DNA of 64,000 nt from Candidatus Zhuqueibacterota bacterium (GTDB lineage Bacteria > Zhuqueibacterota > Zhuqueibacteria > Zhuqueibacterales > Zhuqueibacteraceae): assembly GCA_022616415.1 (NCBI GenBank), contig JAKEEU010000313.1:1-64000 (forward strand), in the 5' to 3' direction. The notes beneath the pieces are model-generated. The model was not told where the DNA came from and did no database searches. It saw only the letters and a list, made by a program, of their open reading frames with translations. The number at the start of each line of letters is the position of its first letter. The first letter of the stretch is position 1. Positions 32,604 through 41,279 of this stretch are shown piece by piece. Made by a program: the position numbers and the translations under genes.

Positions 32604-32993
32604 ATGTATTATCTCTATCTCGACGAATCGGGAGACCTTGGACATTACACGGACGGTCCGGGCGCTTCTCGTTATTTTGTCATCACAGTTTTGGAAGTAA
32701 GAAATGAACAAGCCAGAAAAGCCATGGAAAAAGCTGTAGAACGAACCGTGAAAAACAAGCTGCACAAAAAACGTTCTCGCAAGGCAAAACCGGTCACCGA
32801 ACTCAAAGCCACGGCAACGGGTTTCGCAGACAAGCAATATTTCTATCACAGTTTTTCACATGAAATCAAACTATTGCAAGCGGTTGATCTATTTGCGTGG
32901 GGGTTTTTTCGCAAATATGAGGTGGGCGATACTCGATGGTATGACGTGTTTCGAGAAAAGGTTGTTTTTGAGCGCGTGTATCCATACAAATAA
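32604..32993 (+). CDS. DUF3800 protein with internal deletion
   Basis: The 129-residue product starts with the DUF3800 hallmark (YYLYLDESGDLGHY) and ELKATATGF, and ends with the HEIKLLQAVDLFAWGFFRKYE motif. Full-length members are about 220-260 residues; roughly 100 residues between these two motifs are absent without loss of frame. DUF3800 is an RNase H-like fold found in phage and defence contexts. Function after the deletion is doubtful. Confidence 0.7.
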   Translation: MYYLYLDESGDLGHYTDGPGASRYFVITVLEVRNEQARKAMEKAVERTVKNKLHKKRSRKAKPVTELKATATGFADKQYFYHSFSHEIKLLQAVDLFAWGFFRKYEVGDTRWYDVFREKVVFERVYPYK

Positions 32994-32995
32994 AA

Positions 32996-33093
32996 AAAGA
33001 GAGCGACCCCTGTACAGCTAGATCCCGTGGCTCTATTACCTACATTCAGAAGGGAGCACCACAGGGGCTGTACAGGCCTTACTCACTCTCTTT
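32996..33093. ncRNA. 98-nt candidate structured element, nested inverted repeats
   Basis: The outer stem AAAGAGAG (32996-33003) pairs with CTCTCTTT (33086-33093), and the inner stem CCTGTACAGC (33009-33018) pairs with GCTGTACAGG (33067-33076). The 48-nt loop contains no gene. It could be a long terminator, a REP-type repeat or a small RNA; no known RNA family is recognised. Confidence 0.35.
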
Positions 33094-33145
33094 AAAATAA
33101 GATACTTCGTTAAAATGTAAAAGTCACGGGTCTTCTTAACAAAAA

Positions 33146-34480
33146 ATGAAAACTTCGAGCAAGTCATTGCGAAGCTTCGTCGCCTTTTTTGTCCTATTTA
33201 TCGCCGCCTGCCAAAATAATGATTCCCAATTGCCCACGCCACCGGAAGGCGCAACGCCGAAATTCAAAGTGATGGATTTTGACGCGCCGGAGCAGTGCGC
33301 GAGCTGCCATCCCGATCATTACAACGAATGGCGCAGTTCGATGCACGCCTACGCCTTTGTCGATCCGGTGTTCTTTGCCATGCACGAGCGCGGCCAGCGA
33401 GAAACCGGCGGCAAGCTCGATCAATTTTGCACCAAATGTCACAGCCCGATTGCAAGCCTGACCGGCGAAACGCCGCCCTTCTTCAACCGCAACGATCTCT
33501 CGCCGATTTCTCAGCACGGCGTGCAATGCGATGTGTGCCATACGATCACCAAGATTAATAAAACGTTGAACGCCGATTTTGAATTGACGCCGGGCAACAC
33601 AAAGTATGGTCCCATTGCGAATCCGGCGCCCAACAATTTTCATCAATCGTCGTTCAACGCGATGTTTGATCGCTCGGAATTTTGCGGCGCTTGCCACGAG
33701 GTGGTGAATGGCCTGGGCGCAAAACTTGAAGAGACTTTTACGGAATGGGTGAGAGCGACTTTTGCCGGCATGTCGGTGGATTGCCAGGATTGCCACATGC
33801 CGACTTACGCCGGACAAGCTGCTACCGGCGGACCGCAGCGCGATAGAGTTCATCGCCATTATTTTGCCGGCGTCGACGTGCCGCTCGTCGATTTCCCCGA
33901 TGCCGCGTTGCAGCGCCAAATGGCTGAGAAGCTATTGCAATCTTCAGCAGATTTAATCGTGGCGAGTCCGGAGGCGGCTCGCGCTGGAGACACGTTAAAA
34001 ATCGCCGTGACTGTAGAGAACAACCACGTCGGCCATAGCCTGCCTTCCGGCGTAACCGCAGAGCGGCAGATGTGGATTGCCGTCGTGGCGCGCGATCAAA
34101 GCGGGCAAATTCTTTATCAAAGCGGCCAGCTCGATGCCAACGGCGATCTCATGGATCATCACAGCGCGCTCAACTCCAGCGCCGACCCCGCGCTGACGGT
34201 CTTTCGCCAACTCATGTATGACGAGACCGGCAAAGAAGTGCTGTTCTTCTGGCAGGCGAAAACCGTCGAGAATAATTTAATTCCAACGTTTGGCTCGAAA
34301 ACCGCGTTATATAAATTTGTGCTGCTACAAAATCTCACAGGTGAAATCAATCTCGAAGTGACGTTGCGGTTTCGGACGTTGCCGCCATATTTTCTACGCG
34401 AATTGGGTTTGGACGGCCTCGTTGCCAAAGTTCCGATTGTGGACATGGCGAAAGTGACGAGGCGGGTGAGCATAAATTAA
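33146..34480 (+). CDS. Five-heme c-type cytochrome lipoprotein
   Basis: The 444-residue protein has a lipoprotein signal (IAAC, Cys22) and five CxxCH sites at Cys51, Cys95, Cys128, Cys180 and Cys213, all in the first half. The second half has beta-rich segments without hemes. It resembles cytochrome c554-like family members that carry electrons across the envelope. It would be matured by CcmE/CcmF nearby. The redox partner is unknown. Confidence 0.9.
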   Translation: MKTSSKSLRSFVAFFVLFIAACQNNDSQLPTPPEGATPKFKVMDFDAPEQCASCHPDHYNEWRSSMHAYAFVDPVFFAMHERGQRETGGKLDQFCTKCHSPIASLTGETPPFFNRNDLSPISQHGVQCDVCHTITKINKTLNADFELTPGNTKYGPIANPAPNNFHQSSFNAMFDRSEFCGACHEVVNGLGAKLEETFTEWVRATFAGMSVDCQDCHMPTYAGQAATGGPQRDRVHRHYFAGVDVPLVDFPDAALQRQMAEKLLQSSADLIVASPEAARAGDTLKIAVTVENNHVGHSLPSGVTAERQMWIAVVARDQSGQILYQSGQLDANGDLMDHHSALNSSADPALTVFRQLMYDETGKEVLFFWQAKTVENNLIPTFGSKTALYKFVLLQNLTGEINLEVTLRFRTLPPYFLRELGLDGLVAKVPIVDMAKVTRRVSIN

Positions 34481-34493
34481 AAAGATTTTCAAC

Positions 34494-36707
34494 ATGGCAA
34501 TCAGCCCAAAACAGAAAAATGAAGACCAACGGATAAAAAGCTGCCAACGGATTAAAACAAAAACTCTAAATATCCGTTGGCCGCTGTTCATCCGTTGGGT
34601 AAATATTTGCACGTTAAATTCTGTCTTTTTCTTTTGTTTTTTTATTTCTCTTCACAATGCCCTGGGGCAAGAGTTCACCCGTCTCGCCAACGGCATTCCC
34701 GTCGAGCACAACGGCGAGCAATTGGCCTTGCCTTTTCTCGGCGGATTGGATCGCTTCATTCCCCAATTTGTCGACATCGATAGTGACGGCGATCTCGACC
34801 TTTTCATTTCAGATGCGGATGGGAAATTGACTTTGTTGGAGAATATCGGCACCTCTCGCGTCCCCCAGTTTCGCCTGGTTCCCGACGCATTTAAAGATAT
34901 CAACGTGCGGAACTGGTTTTATTTCGTGGATATGGAAAGCGACGGCGACCCGGATTTGTATCATGCCAATGAAGACAAGGGGCTCACCTTTTATCGCAAT
35001 AATGGCTCCGGCGGGCAAGCTGACTTTGTGCTTGAAGAGCGCACCGTACTCAGCTTCAACGGCCAGCCAGTGTTCAGCCAATTAACCAGCATACCGGCTT
35101 TTGCCGATATCGATGCCGACCGCGATTATGACTTTTTTAGCGGCATCATCACCGGAGAAATCGCTTCCTACAAAAATATCGGCAGCCGGCATGCGACTTT
35201 ATTTCAATTTGAAACGGAACGATGGCAAGATCTGTTGATCGTTTCGTTTGGCAAAGCCTCTCTGTCACCGCACGCGCCGCCGTTTCCAGGCCAAAACCGG
35301 CATGGCGCCAGCGCCATCGAATTTGCCGATCTTGACGGCGACGGCGATCTCGATTTTTTCTACGGCGATTTTTTCCACAAAGGGATGTACTACTTGCGCA
35401 ACGACGGCGATGCCCGCGAGGCCAAAGTTGCGATTACGGACACCTTGTTCCCGAAGCCGCAGCCGGTGATAACGAACGGTTATAACGTCCCACGCTTCGC
35501 CGACATTGATGGCGACGGCGATCTCGACTTCTTTGTGGCTTGCCTGCAGCAGAGCTTGGATAACTTCATTTTCTATCGCAACGCCGGCACAGCGGATTTG
35601 CCGCAACTGCAGCCGGTGACCAACAATCTCCTGACGATGCTCGACGTTGGCAGCAATAGTGCGCCAGCATTGGCCGACGTCGATGCGGACGGTGATCTGG
35701 ATCTTTTTATCGGCAACATCGACGGCCATATCAGTTTTTATGAAAACATCGGCTCGGCAACTTCGCCGGCTTTGCGATGGGTAACCGACGCGCTGCCATA
35801 TATTCAGCCGAACAGCCATTTTTCCGCGACGCCGGCCTTCGCCGATATCGATGCGGATGGCGATCTCGATCTTTTCGTCGGGTCGTTTTTCGGAAAAATC
35901 GCTTTTTATGAAAATCGCGGTTCCTCGCGCACTCCAGACTTTGTGCTGATCACGAATGATTTTGCGAACATCGCGGCCGGCAATGCCGCAACGCCGCACT
36001 TTGCCGATGTCGATCGTGACGGCGATTACGATCTCTTCGTCGGCTCTGCCAACGCCGGTGTTATCAGTCTCTTTGAAAACGTTGGCAACGCCCGTGCGCC
36101 AAATCTACAATTGAAGAAAGAAATCCAACCTCCCGTCGCCATCGAATATAGTGTGCCATTTCTATACGATTGGAACCTCGACGGCTGGTTGGATCTCTTT
36201 ATCGGCGGGTTCGAAGGGACGATTTTCCATCTTCGCGGCGTGGCGGCGGACTCTTTCGCTTTCGAGCAAAAAAATTTTGCCGGCATCGACATTGGCTTCT
36301 TTGCTTTCCCGACGTTTGCTGATTGGGATGGCGATGGCCACCTCGATCTACTGGTTGGAGAAGGCGATGGCGGCCTCAATTTCTTTCGCGGCACCGGCAG
36401 TACCGGCGTTGCCGATCCGATTGTTTTGCCAGGCACTTTCGAGCTGCACGCTTATCCGAATCCGTTTCGTGATCGGTTAAACATTTCATTACGCGCCGAT
36501 GGCGCAATGGCAACTCAAACACCGCGTGCAGCGATCTACAATCTGCTTGGCGCGCGCATTGCAGAGCTGGAAATAAAAAATGCCGGCAACGGGCTGTGGC
36601 GAGCCGAATGGCAGCCGGCGTCTTTGCATTTGAGCAACGGCATTTATTTCCTTACAATAAATAGGGGACAAGAACAGGTGACACGAAAACTCTTGCTCAT
36701 TCATTGA
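34494..36707 (+). CDS. Ten-repeat FG-GAP/VCBS secreted protein with T9SS tail
   Basis: The 737-residue product carries about ten FG-GAP repeats (core FADIDADGDLDLFVG), more than one seven-bladed propeller needs, and ends in a T9SS sorting domain (HAYPNPFRDRLN, then NGIYFLTI). The N-terminus is odd: residues about 12-36 (RIKSCQRIKTKTLNIRW) are coded by a CCAACGGATAAA palindrome placed before the signal peptide (VNICTLNSVFFFCFF). No other start codon is in frame, so the repeat seems to have extended the leader. Confidence 0.88.
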   Translation: MAISPKQKNEDQRIKSCQRIKTKTLNIRWPLFIRWVNICTLNSVFFFCFFISLHNALGQEFTRLANGIPVEHNGEQLALPFLGGLDRFIPQFVDIDSDGDLDLFISDADGKLTLLENIGTSRVPQFRLVPDAFKDINVRNWFYFVDMESDGDPDLYHANEDKGLTFYRNNGSGGQADFVLEERTVLSFNGQPVFSQLTSIPAFADIDADRDYDFFSGIITGEIASYKNIGSRHATLFQFETERWQDLLIVSFGKASLSPHAPPFPGQNRHGASAIEFADLDGDGDLDFFYGDFFHKGMYYLRNDGDAREAKVAITDTLFPKPQPVITNGYNVPRFADIDGDGDLDFFVACLQQSLDNFIFYRNAGTADLPQLQPVTNNLLTMLDVGSNSAPALADVDADGDLDLFIGNIDGHISFYENIGSATSPALRWVTDALPYIQPNSHFSATPAFADIDADGDLDLFVGSFFGKIAFYENRGSSRTPDFVLITNDFANIAAGNAATPHFADVDRDGDYDLFVGSANAGVISLFENVGNARAPNLQLKKEIQPPVAIEYSVPFLYDWNLDGWLDLFIGGFEGTIFHLRGVAADSFAFEQKNFAGIDIGFFAFPTFADWDGDGHLDLLVGEGDGGLNFFRGTGSTGVADPIVLPGTFELHAYPNPFRDRLNISLRADGAMATQTPRAAIYNLLGARIAELEIKNAGNGLWRAEWQPASLHLSNGIYFLTINRGQEQVTRKLLLIH
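34526..34598. repeat. CCAACGGATAAA palindrome inside a coding N-terminus
   Basis: CCAACGGATAAA and GCCAACGGAT (34526-34552) are mirrored by ATCCGTTGGC and ATCCGTTGG (34572-34598). The same two-step palindrome occurs at 47934-48005. Confidence 0.85.
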
Positions 36708-36717
36708 AGGAGCTTTT

Positions 36718-37548
36718 ATGCCTCACTCTTTGCGATTCTGCTTGCTGGCGATCTTTTTGATCAGCACGAGTTCTCCATCGTTGGCCCAACAAAACCAATC
36801 TTCGTCCATCCCTGAAAAATTCATTTCCGATGCCTCTCACGTTCTCGGCGGCACGGGACACGTGCTGACTTCTCCTTTGCGCTGGCACGGCAAAGATTGG
36901 GCGATTTTTGGCTCGGTGTTGGGCGGCACGTTTGCGCTTTCCTTTTTAGATGAAGAGATCAATGAGGTTTTTCTGCGCAACCACAGCAAAACAGCGGACA
37001 AAGTGTCTGACGTTGGAATAGAGTATGGCGAGCCGGCAACGGTAGTCATTCTCACCGGCAGCTTGTACGCAGTAGGATTGATTGCCGACAGCGAGTGGCT
37101 GCGCGAGTCGTGCGTTATTCTGTCCGCCTCATTGCTGCCGAGTGGAATAATTCAGACCGTCACCAAAAAAGCTGCTGGCCGGGCGCGCCCGCATCTCGGA
37201 CTCGGCCACCACGAATTCGACCCGTTTCGCAATGAAGAGGCTTATTACGCTTTCTTTTCCGGGCACACGATGGTGGCGATGGCAACTTCGCACGTTTTTG
37301 CCAAGCGCATCAATAATGCGCCGGCCAAAGTCGTGCTGTATGGTCTCGGCGGCATCGCCGGCCTGGCTCGCATGTATAATGAAGACCATTGGCTGACGGA
37401 CGTCGTGCTCGGCAACGCGCTGGCGATTGTCAGCGTGAATTCAGTGTCGAAATGGCTGGAAGCGAAGAAGAATAACAAAGCGATGGGTGGCTTGCAGTGG
37501 CGTGTCATTCCGGCACGGCGGGGCGTGAGTTTGAGTGTAGCATGGTAG
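36718..37548 (+). CDS. Secreted PAP2-family phosphatase
   Basis: The 276-residue product has a signal peptide (about 1-24) and the three PAP2 motifs: KKAAGRARP, then FSGHTMVAMATSH and RMYNEDHWLTDVVLG with catalytic histidines. Members dephosphorylate phosphatidate or undecaprenyl pyrophosphate on the periplasmic side. It starts 11 bp after the FG-GAP stop and could be co-transcribed. Confidence 0.9.
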   Translation: MPHSLRFCLLAIFLISTSSPSLAQQNQSSSIPEKFISDASHVLGGTGHVLTSPLRWHGKDWAIFGSVLGGTFALSFLDEEINEVFLRNHSKTADKVSDVGIEYGEPATVVILTGSLYAVGLIADSEWLRESCVILSASLLPSGIIQTVTKKAAGRARPHLGLGHHEFDPFRNEEAYYAFFSGHTMVAMATSHVFAKRINNAPAKVVLYGLGGIAGLARMYNEDHWLTDVVLGNALAIVSVNSVSKWLEAKKNNKAMGGLQWRVIPARRGVSLSVAW

Positions 37549-37595
37549 GCTCACTTCTGCGGCCATGCTCAGAAAAATTCCAAGAGCTTTATATC

Positions 37596-37800
37596 ACCAA
37601 CGGATGAATTAAGACCAACGGATAAAAACATCACTGGTGAAACTTCTTTGCTTTTACGGTGTGGCCGGTTGGAGGATATACTTTGATTTATTTGCAGCAA
37701 CGTTTGCCTACTCTTTCTCGTACTCCTGCGTGCTTTTGAAATCTTGAAAAGCGAGCAAGAGTACGAGTAGGAGTAGGAACACGAGCAACAAACATCCAGC
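37596..37800. repeat. Composite intergenic repeat region
   Basis: Two half CCAACGGATAAA phrases (about 37598-37630), then GAGTACGAGTAGGAG-type phrases and a GCAACCAG trace (37750-37800). No gene is visible in this gap of about 260 bp between converging genes. Confidence 0.55.
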
Positions 37801-37810
37801 AACCAGACAG

Positions 37811-39712
37811 CTACTTCGCCGACAACTGCTCGCTGCTCAGAAGCATATCAATCTTCATCGCCATGCCTTGCTCCATCTCCGGGCCTTCAAAGCCGACCGC
37901 CTTGAATTGAATCACGCCTTTGCGATCGATGAAGAACTGGGTTGGGATGCCTTCAACTTTATATTTCTCGACGACGCTGGCCTCGTCATAAACAACCGGG
38001 AAGGTGTACTTATTGTCTTCCAGAAACTTTTTGACCAACTTCTCCTTTTCAGCACCGCTCTCCCTTTCCCAGGTATTCACGGCGAGAATCACGACGTCGG
38101 GGTCATTCTTGTACTTCTCATAAACCTTTTGCACATACGGAAACGCCGCTTTGCAGGGGCCGCACCACGTCGCCCAGAAATCGAGCACCACGACTTTGCC
38201 TTTGAGCTGTGCGAGCTGGACCGATTCGCCGGCAAGATTCCTGGCGGAAAAATCCGGCGCCGGCTTGTTGACGCGCTCCGCCAGCAATTTCTCTTTGGCT
38301 TTTGCCGCGCCACGCTCTTTCGCCGCCGCCGCCAGCTTGTCGAAACCTTCGGCGTTTCCTTCTTTTTTGACAAACGCCTCTTTGCCGTATTCGAGCAGCT
38401 TGTCGTTGTACTTCGATTTTTCAATGCAAGCTTTCGTGACTTCGATGGCCGAGACATAATCGCCATTTTTAAGATAACACTGCACGAGCCGCTCGTTGAT
38501 GTCGGCGTTGGAACCTTCGGTCAAATCATAAGCTTCACGATAGGCTTGTTGCGCCTCCTGGTATTGACCAAGTTTGAACAGACCGAATGCGTAGGTATCG
38601 AGCACGTAACCGAGGCTGGTGCGCTGCGATTGCTCCCATTGCTTTTTGGAAAGATGCGGCGGCTTTGCACTCTGGTCGGTTGTTCTGAGCGCTTCAACAC
38701 CTTGTTTGGCTAAATCGACGCCGCGCTCAACTTTGACATCTTTTTCGATGTAAGCCCACGCGAGCGTATTCAGCAAATTCCCATCCGGCGGTTGAATCGT
38801 TGGAATAAGCGCTTCCGCTTTATCGAATTTTTGCGCGTCAATCAACAAGTTGACCAAAGAAGACTTCTGCCGCGCTTCCAAAGCGGAGAATTCTTCTAAA
38901 TACGCCAGGGCCAATTGCGTGCGCTCTTCCTTGTCACGAGTTTGGTAGACTTTTTCAAGCTTGATCTGCTTCGCCAAATCTCCTTTGGGATTTTTGGCGA
39001 TGAGTTGATCTTGTAAAGTTTTTGCCTTCTCCGCCTGGCCCACTCGCCCGTACCAGTTGCTGATCATCGACAGCACTTTATCGTCACTCGCCGACTCTTT
39101 TGTCATGGCCTCTAGCTCATTGATAATGGTGCGGGTCAGTGTCGTGTCGCCTTTCTTCTCCGCAAGCTCGATATCCCACAGCCAAAACTTGGTTCGGGGC
39201 TGCTTGGGATAAAGTGATTCTTCCGCCATCGCCTCCTCGCGCGCGCGCATCAAATCTTTTTCTCGCCTGAATTCAAAAAAAGGAAACTGATACGATTGGG
39301 ATCGCGCGAAATGCGCCCCCTCAACTGGTTTGCCGCTCTGATCGTGTACCAGGAAATCCCAATACTTGTCCTGGTTGGTGTCGATGATCTCGCCTGCCAC
39401 AAACCGGACGAGGGCGAAGACTTGGTTGGAACCTTGCAGCTTCAGTTTTGCCTCCCAAATTTTTCCCTGCATTTTCATCGGAGCTTCAAGGAGCAAAGGC
39501 CGGTCTTTGTCCCAGAGCATGAGCACCTGCACATCCATGGCTTGCGCACCAAACAGCATCGCCCCTTTCACCAGCGGATTGTAGCGTATCGTGATCTCCG
39601 TGCCCACCGTTGGCTTGTCCGGCTTGATGGTGACGAGTTGCTCATCGGCGCTCGCCAGAGCAAACGCCGTCAAGAGAAACGCCACAACGAAAACAGCGAT
39701 TCCCTGTTTCAT
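37811..39712 (-). CDS. TPR protein with C-terminal TlpA-like thioredoxin domain
   Basis: From ATG 39712 (GGAGG six bases upstream) the 633-residue product has a signal peptide, a beta-rich N-terminal region (LVTIKPDKPTVGTE), several TPR-like helical repeats in the middle, and a thioredoxin domain with WCGPC (Cys517/Cys520). The architecture suits a periplasmic disulfide or cytochrome-assembly reductase. A longer start at 39811 was rejected, as it would add a non-signal leader before the signal peptide. Confidence 0.87.
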   Translation of the reverse strand: MKQGIAVFVVAFLLTAFALASADEQLVTIKPDKPTVGTEITIRYNPLVKGAMLFGAQAMDVQVLMLWDKDRPLLLEAPMKMQGKIWEAKLKLQGSNQVFALVRFVAGEIIDTNQDKYWDFLVHDQSGKPVEGAHFARSQSYQFPFFEFRREKDLMRAREEAMAEESLYPKQPRTKFWLWDIELAEKKGDTTLTRTIINELEAMTKESASDDKVLSMISNWYGRVGQAEKAKTLQDQLIAKNPKGDLAKQIKLEKVYQTRDKEERTQLALAYLEEFSALEARQKSSLVNLLIDAQKFDKAEALIPTIQPPDGNLLNTLAWAYIEKDVKVERGVDLAKQGVEALRTTDQSAKPPHLSKKQWEQSQRTSLGYVLDTYAFGLFKLGQYQEAQQAYREAYDLTEGSNADINERLVQCYLKNGDYVSAIEVTKACIEKSKYNDKLLEYGKEAFVKKEGNAEGFDKLAAAAKERGAAKAKEKLLAERVNKPAPDFSARNLAGESVQLAQLKGKVVVLDFWATWCGPCKAAFPYVQKVYEKYKNDPDVVILAVNTWERESGAEKEKLVKKFLEDNKYTFPVVYDEASVVEKYKVEGIPTQFFIDRKGVIQFKAVGFEGPEMEQGMAMKIDMLLSSEQLSAK

Positions 39713-39829
39713 AGACAGCCTCCACGATATTGAGGTTAAGAGAAAATTGTGAATTTGATATTTGACCACATGACGACTGGTGTTGTCAAGAAGCTTCCAA
39801 GTCACCGGCATGTCATTAGTGCATATCTT

Positions 39830-40732
39830 TTACATGACTATGGTTTTTCTCTCCGACGCTTTCAATAAGACGCCAAGGCCAAGTTGGAACAAGAGATTTC
39901 TTCCTACCAATGCGGCGCGGCTTGGATTAATTATAACGAATGGACCCGTTGACCAATCATAAACAGCCCGAAGGGCGAAAGACGCCGCTTTTAATCCTTG
40001 TGATTCAGAGTGGACGGCGATCTGCACTTTGGGGGTCACGTAACGATAACGCTGACCAAGATGTGTTGCCCAAGTGGTTTTATAATCTTTTAGACGTACC
40101 CCCAATTGCTCTATATCCATGCTACGCACAATAATGCTCGGCGAACCAGTATCAAGGTCAGCCGTTAGTCGGATACCAGTGCTTTCCAGTTTCTGTTTGT
40201 CATCATTCACGATGCCAATAGTTATTGGCACAGTCGGATAGAAATCATCATCTTCAAGCTCGTTCCATTGCGATTGGGCGGTGGGGGCTGCTGCGCTTTC
40301 CTCGATGAGAGGCTCTCGAATAAACAAAAATGGCACAAGCCCTGTTTCCATTCCCATTTTTGCCATTTCATTCCGCATCGGCACATCATCAAGAGTTGGG
40401 GAGAACTTCTCCACTTTTCCACCGATAACGACAATCCACTCTGCATCGTATTTGCTTAATTGCTCGTCAATCCATGCTTTGTTTCGTGAAAAGGCCTGCC
40501 AGCTTACTTCGTCTTGCTCGTCTTCCGATAATTTCTCAAATTCATCGTATGACATCTCGAAAGGGTTCTTTTCAACGCCTTTTGCATCGTTTCGTTCCAG
40601 CCATTGGCGGAAGGCATCCTGAAACGCTTCCTTCAAAGTCGGCCTAAGGGACTCGAGATAGTCATCGATCCAATATTCTATTGGTGGCGCATTGCTGGGT
40701 GGATCGGGCAGATCAATCATTACACTCGACAT
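39830..40732 (-). CDS. Retropepsin-like aspartic protease domain protein
   Basis: From ATG 40732 (AAGGAG seven bases upstream) the 300-residue product has an acidic N-terminal half and, from about residue 190, LTADLDTGSPSIIV, the single catalytic DTG motif of the retroviral-like clan AA fold, plus LVGRNLLFQLGLGVLL matching its final strand. Bacterial homologues are poorly characterised, and dimerisation would be needed for activity. It lies 33 bp after a DUF433 gene, an unusual pairing. Confidence 0.65.
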   Translation of the reverse strand: MSSVMIDLPDPPSNAPPIEYWIDDYLESLRPTLKEAFQDAFRQWLERNDAKGVEKNPFEMSYDEFEKLSEDEQDEVSWQAFSRNKAWIDEQLSKYDAEWIVVIGGKVEKFSPTLDDVPMRNEMAKMGMETGLVPFLFIREPLIEESAAAPTAQSQWNELEDDDFYPTVPITIGIVNDDKQKLESTGIRLTADLDTGSPSIIVRSMDIEQLGVRLKDYKTTWATHLGQRYRYVTPKVQIAVHSESQGLKAASFALRAVYDWSTGPFVIINPSRAALVGRNLLFQLGLGVLLKASERKTIVM

Positions 40733-40765
40733 GGCCATTCTCCTTGATTTTAAATGCAAGCCCAG

Positions 40766-41071
40766 TTAAAGTTCCAATTCATCCCTTATCTTTGCTTGAA
40801 TAATTTGTTCGTGAATTTTGTGAACCGTGTCATCTCCCCAATATTTTTTAACGTCGAGAATCGTATTTCCTTTGCCGTTTTCGCTCTTCTCAATGGCGCG
40901 AGAGGCAAAACGCAAAGCCGCTCGAATATCCGCGCGTGTCAGTATGGGATATTCAACGATGATTTCTTCCGGCATGTACCCTTCGGCAAGGTGATCGAGA
41001 ATCAGGCGCACTGGAATGCGCGTGCCGGCAATCACCGGCTTGCCGCCTAAGATTTCCGGATGGCGAGCAAC
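40766..41071 (-). CDS. DUF433 antitoxin-like protein with disturbed start
   Basis: The core GKPVIAGTRIPVRLILDHLA and EYPILTRADIRAALRFAS is plainly DUF433. The first ordinary start in frame is GTG 41035, inside the conserved GKPVIAGTR motif. The frame reads VARHPEILGGKPVIAG back to 41071 and then a stop. An ATG at 41075 is one frame off; deleting one A after it would give MVARHPEIL. A single-base frameshift at codon 2 is the simplest explanation, so the gene may be inactive. Confidence 0.6.
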   Translation of the reverse strand, partial: VARHPEILGGKPVIAGTRIPVRLILDHLAEGYMPEEIIVEYPILTRADIRAALRFASRAIEKSENGKGNTILDVKKYWGDDTVHKIHEQIIQAKIRDELEL

Positions 41072-41279
41072 TCATGCTTTTCTCTGAGGGAGCTTCAAAG
41101 TTCTAATGGCTTTCATACTCATTCCATGAATGGGTTGACTTTTGCAGGTACCGTTTATGATTAAAATACTGCTTTCCTACTGAAAAAGCAACGTCAATTT
41201 TGAATGCTTAATTTGAATGCTTGGCCAGCAAAAAGCAACCCGAGGGGTGTAACCAGCATCAAGGATCAAGCATCCAGAA

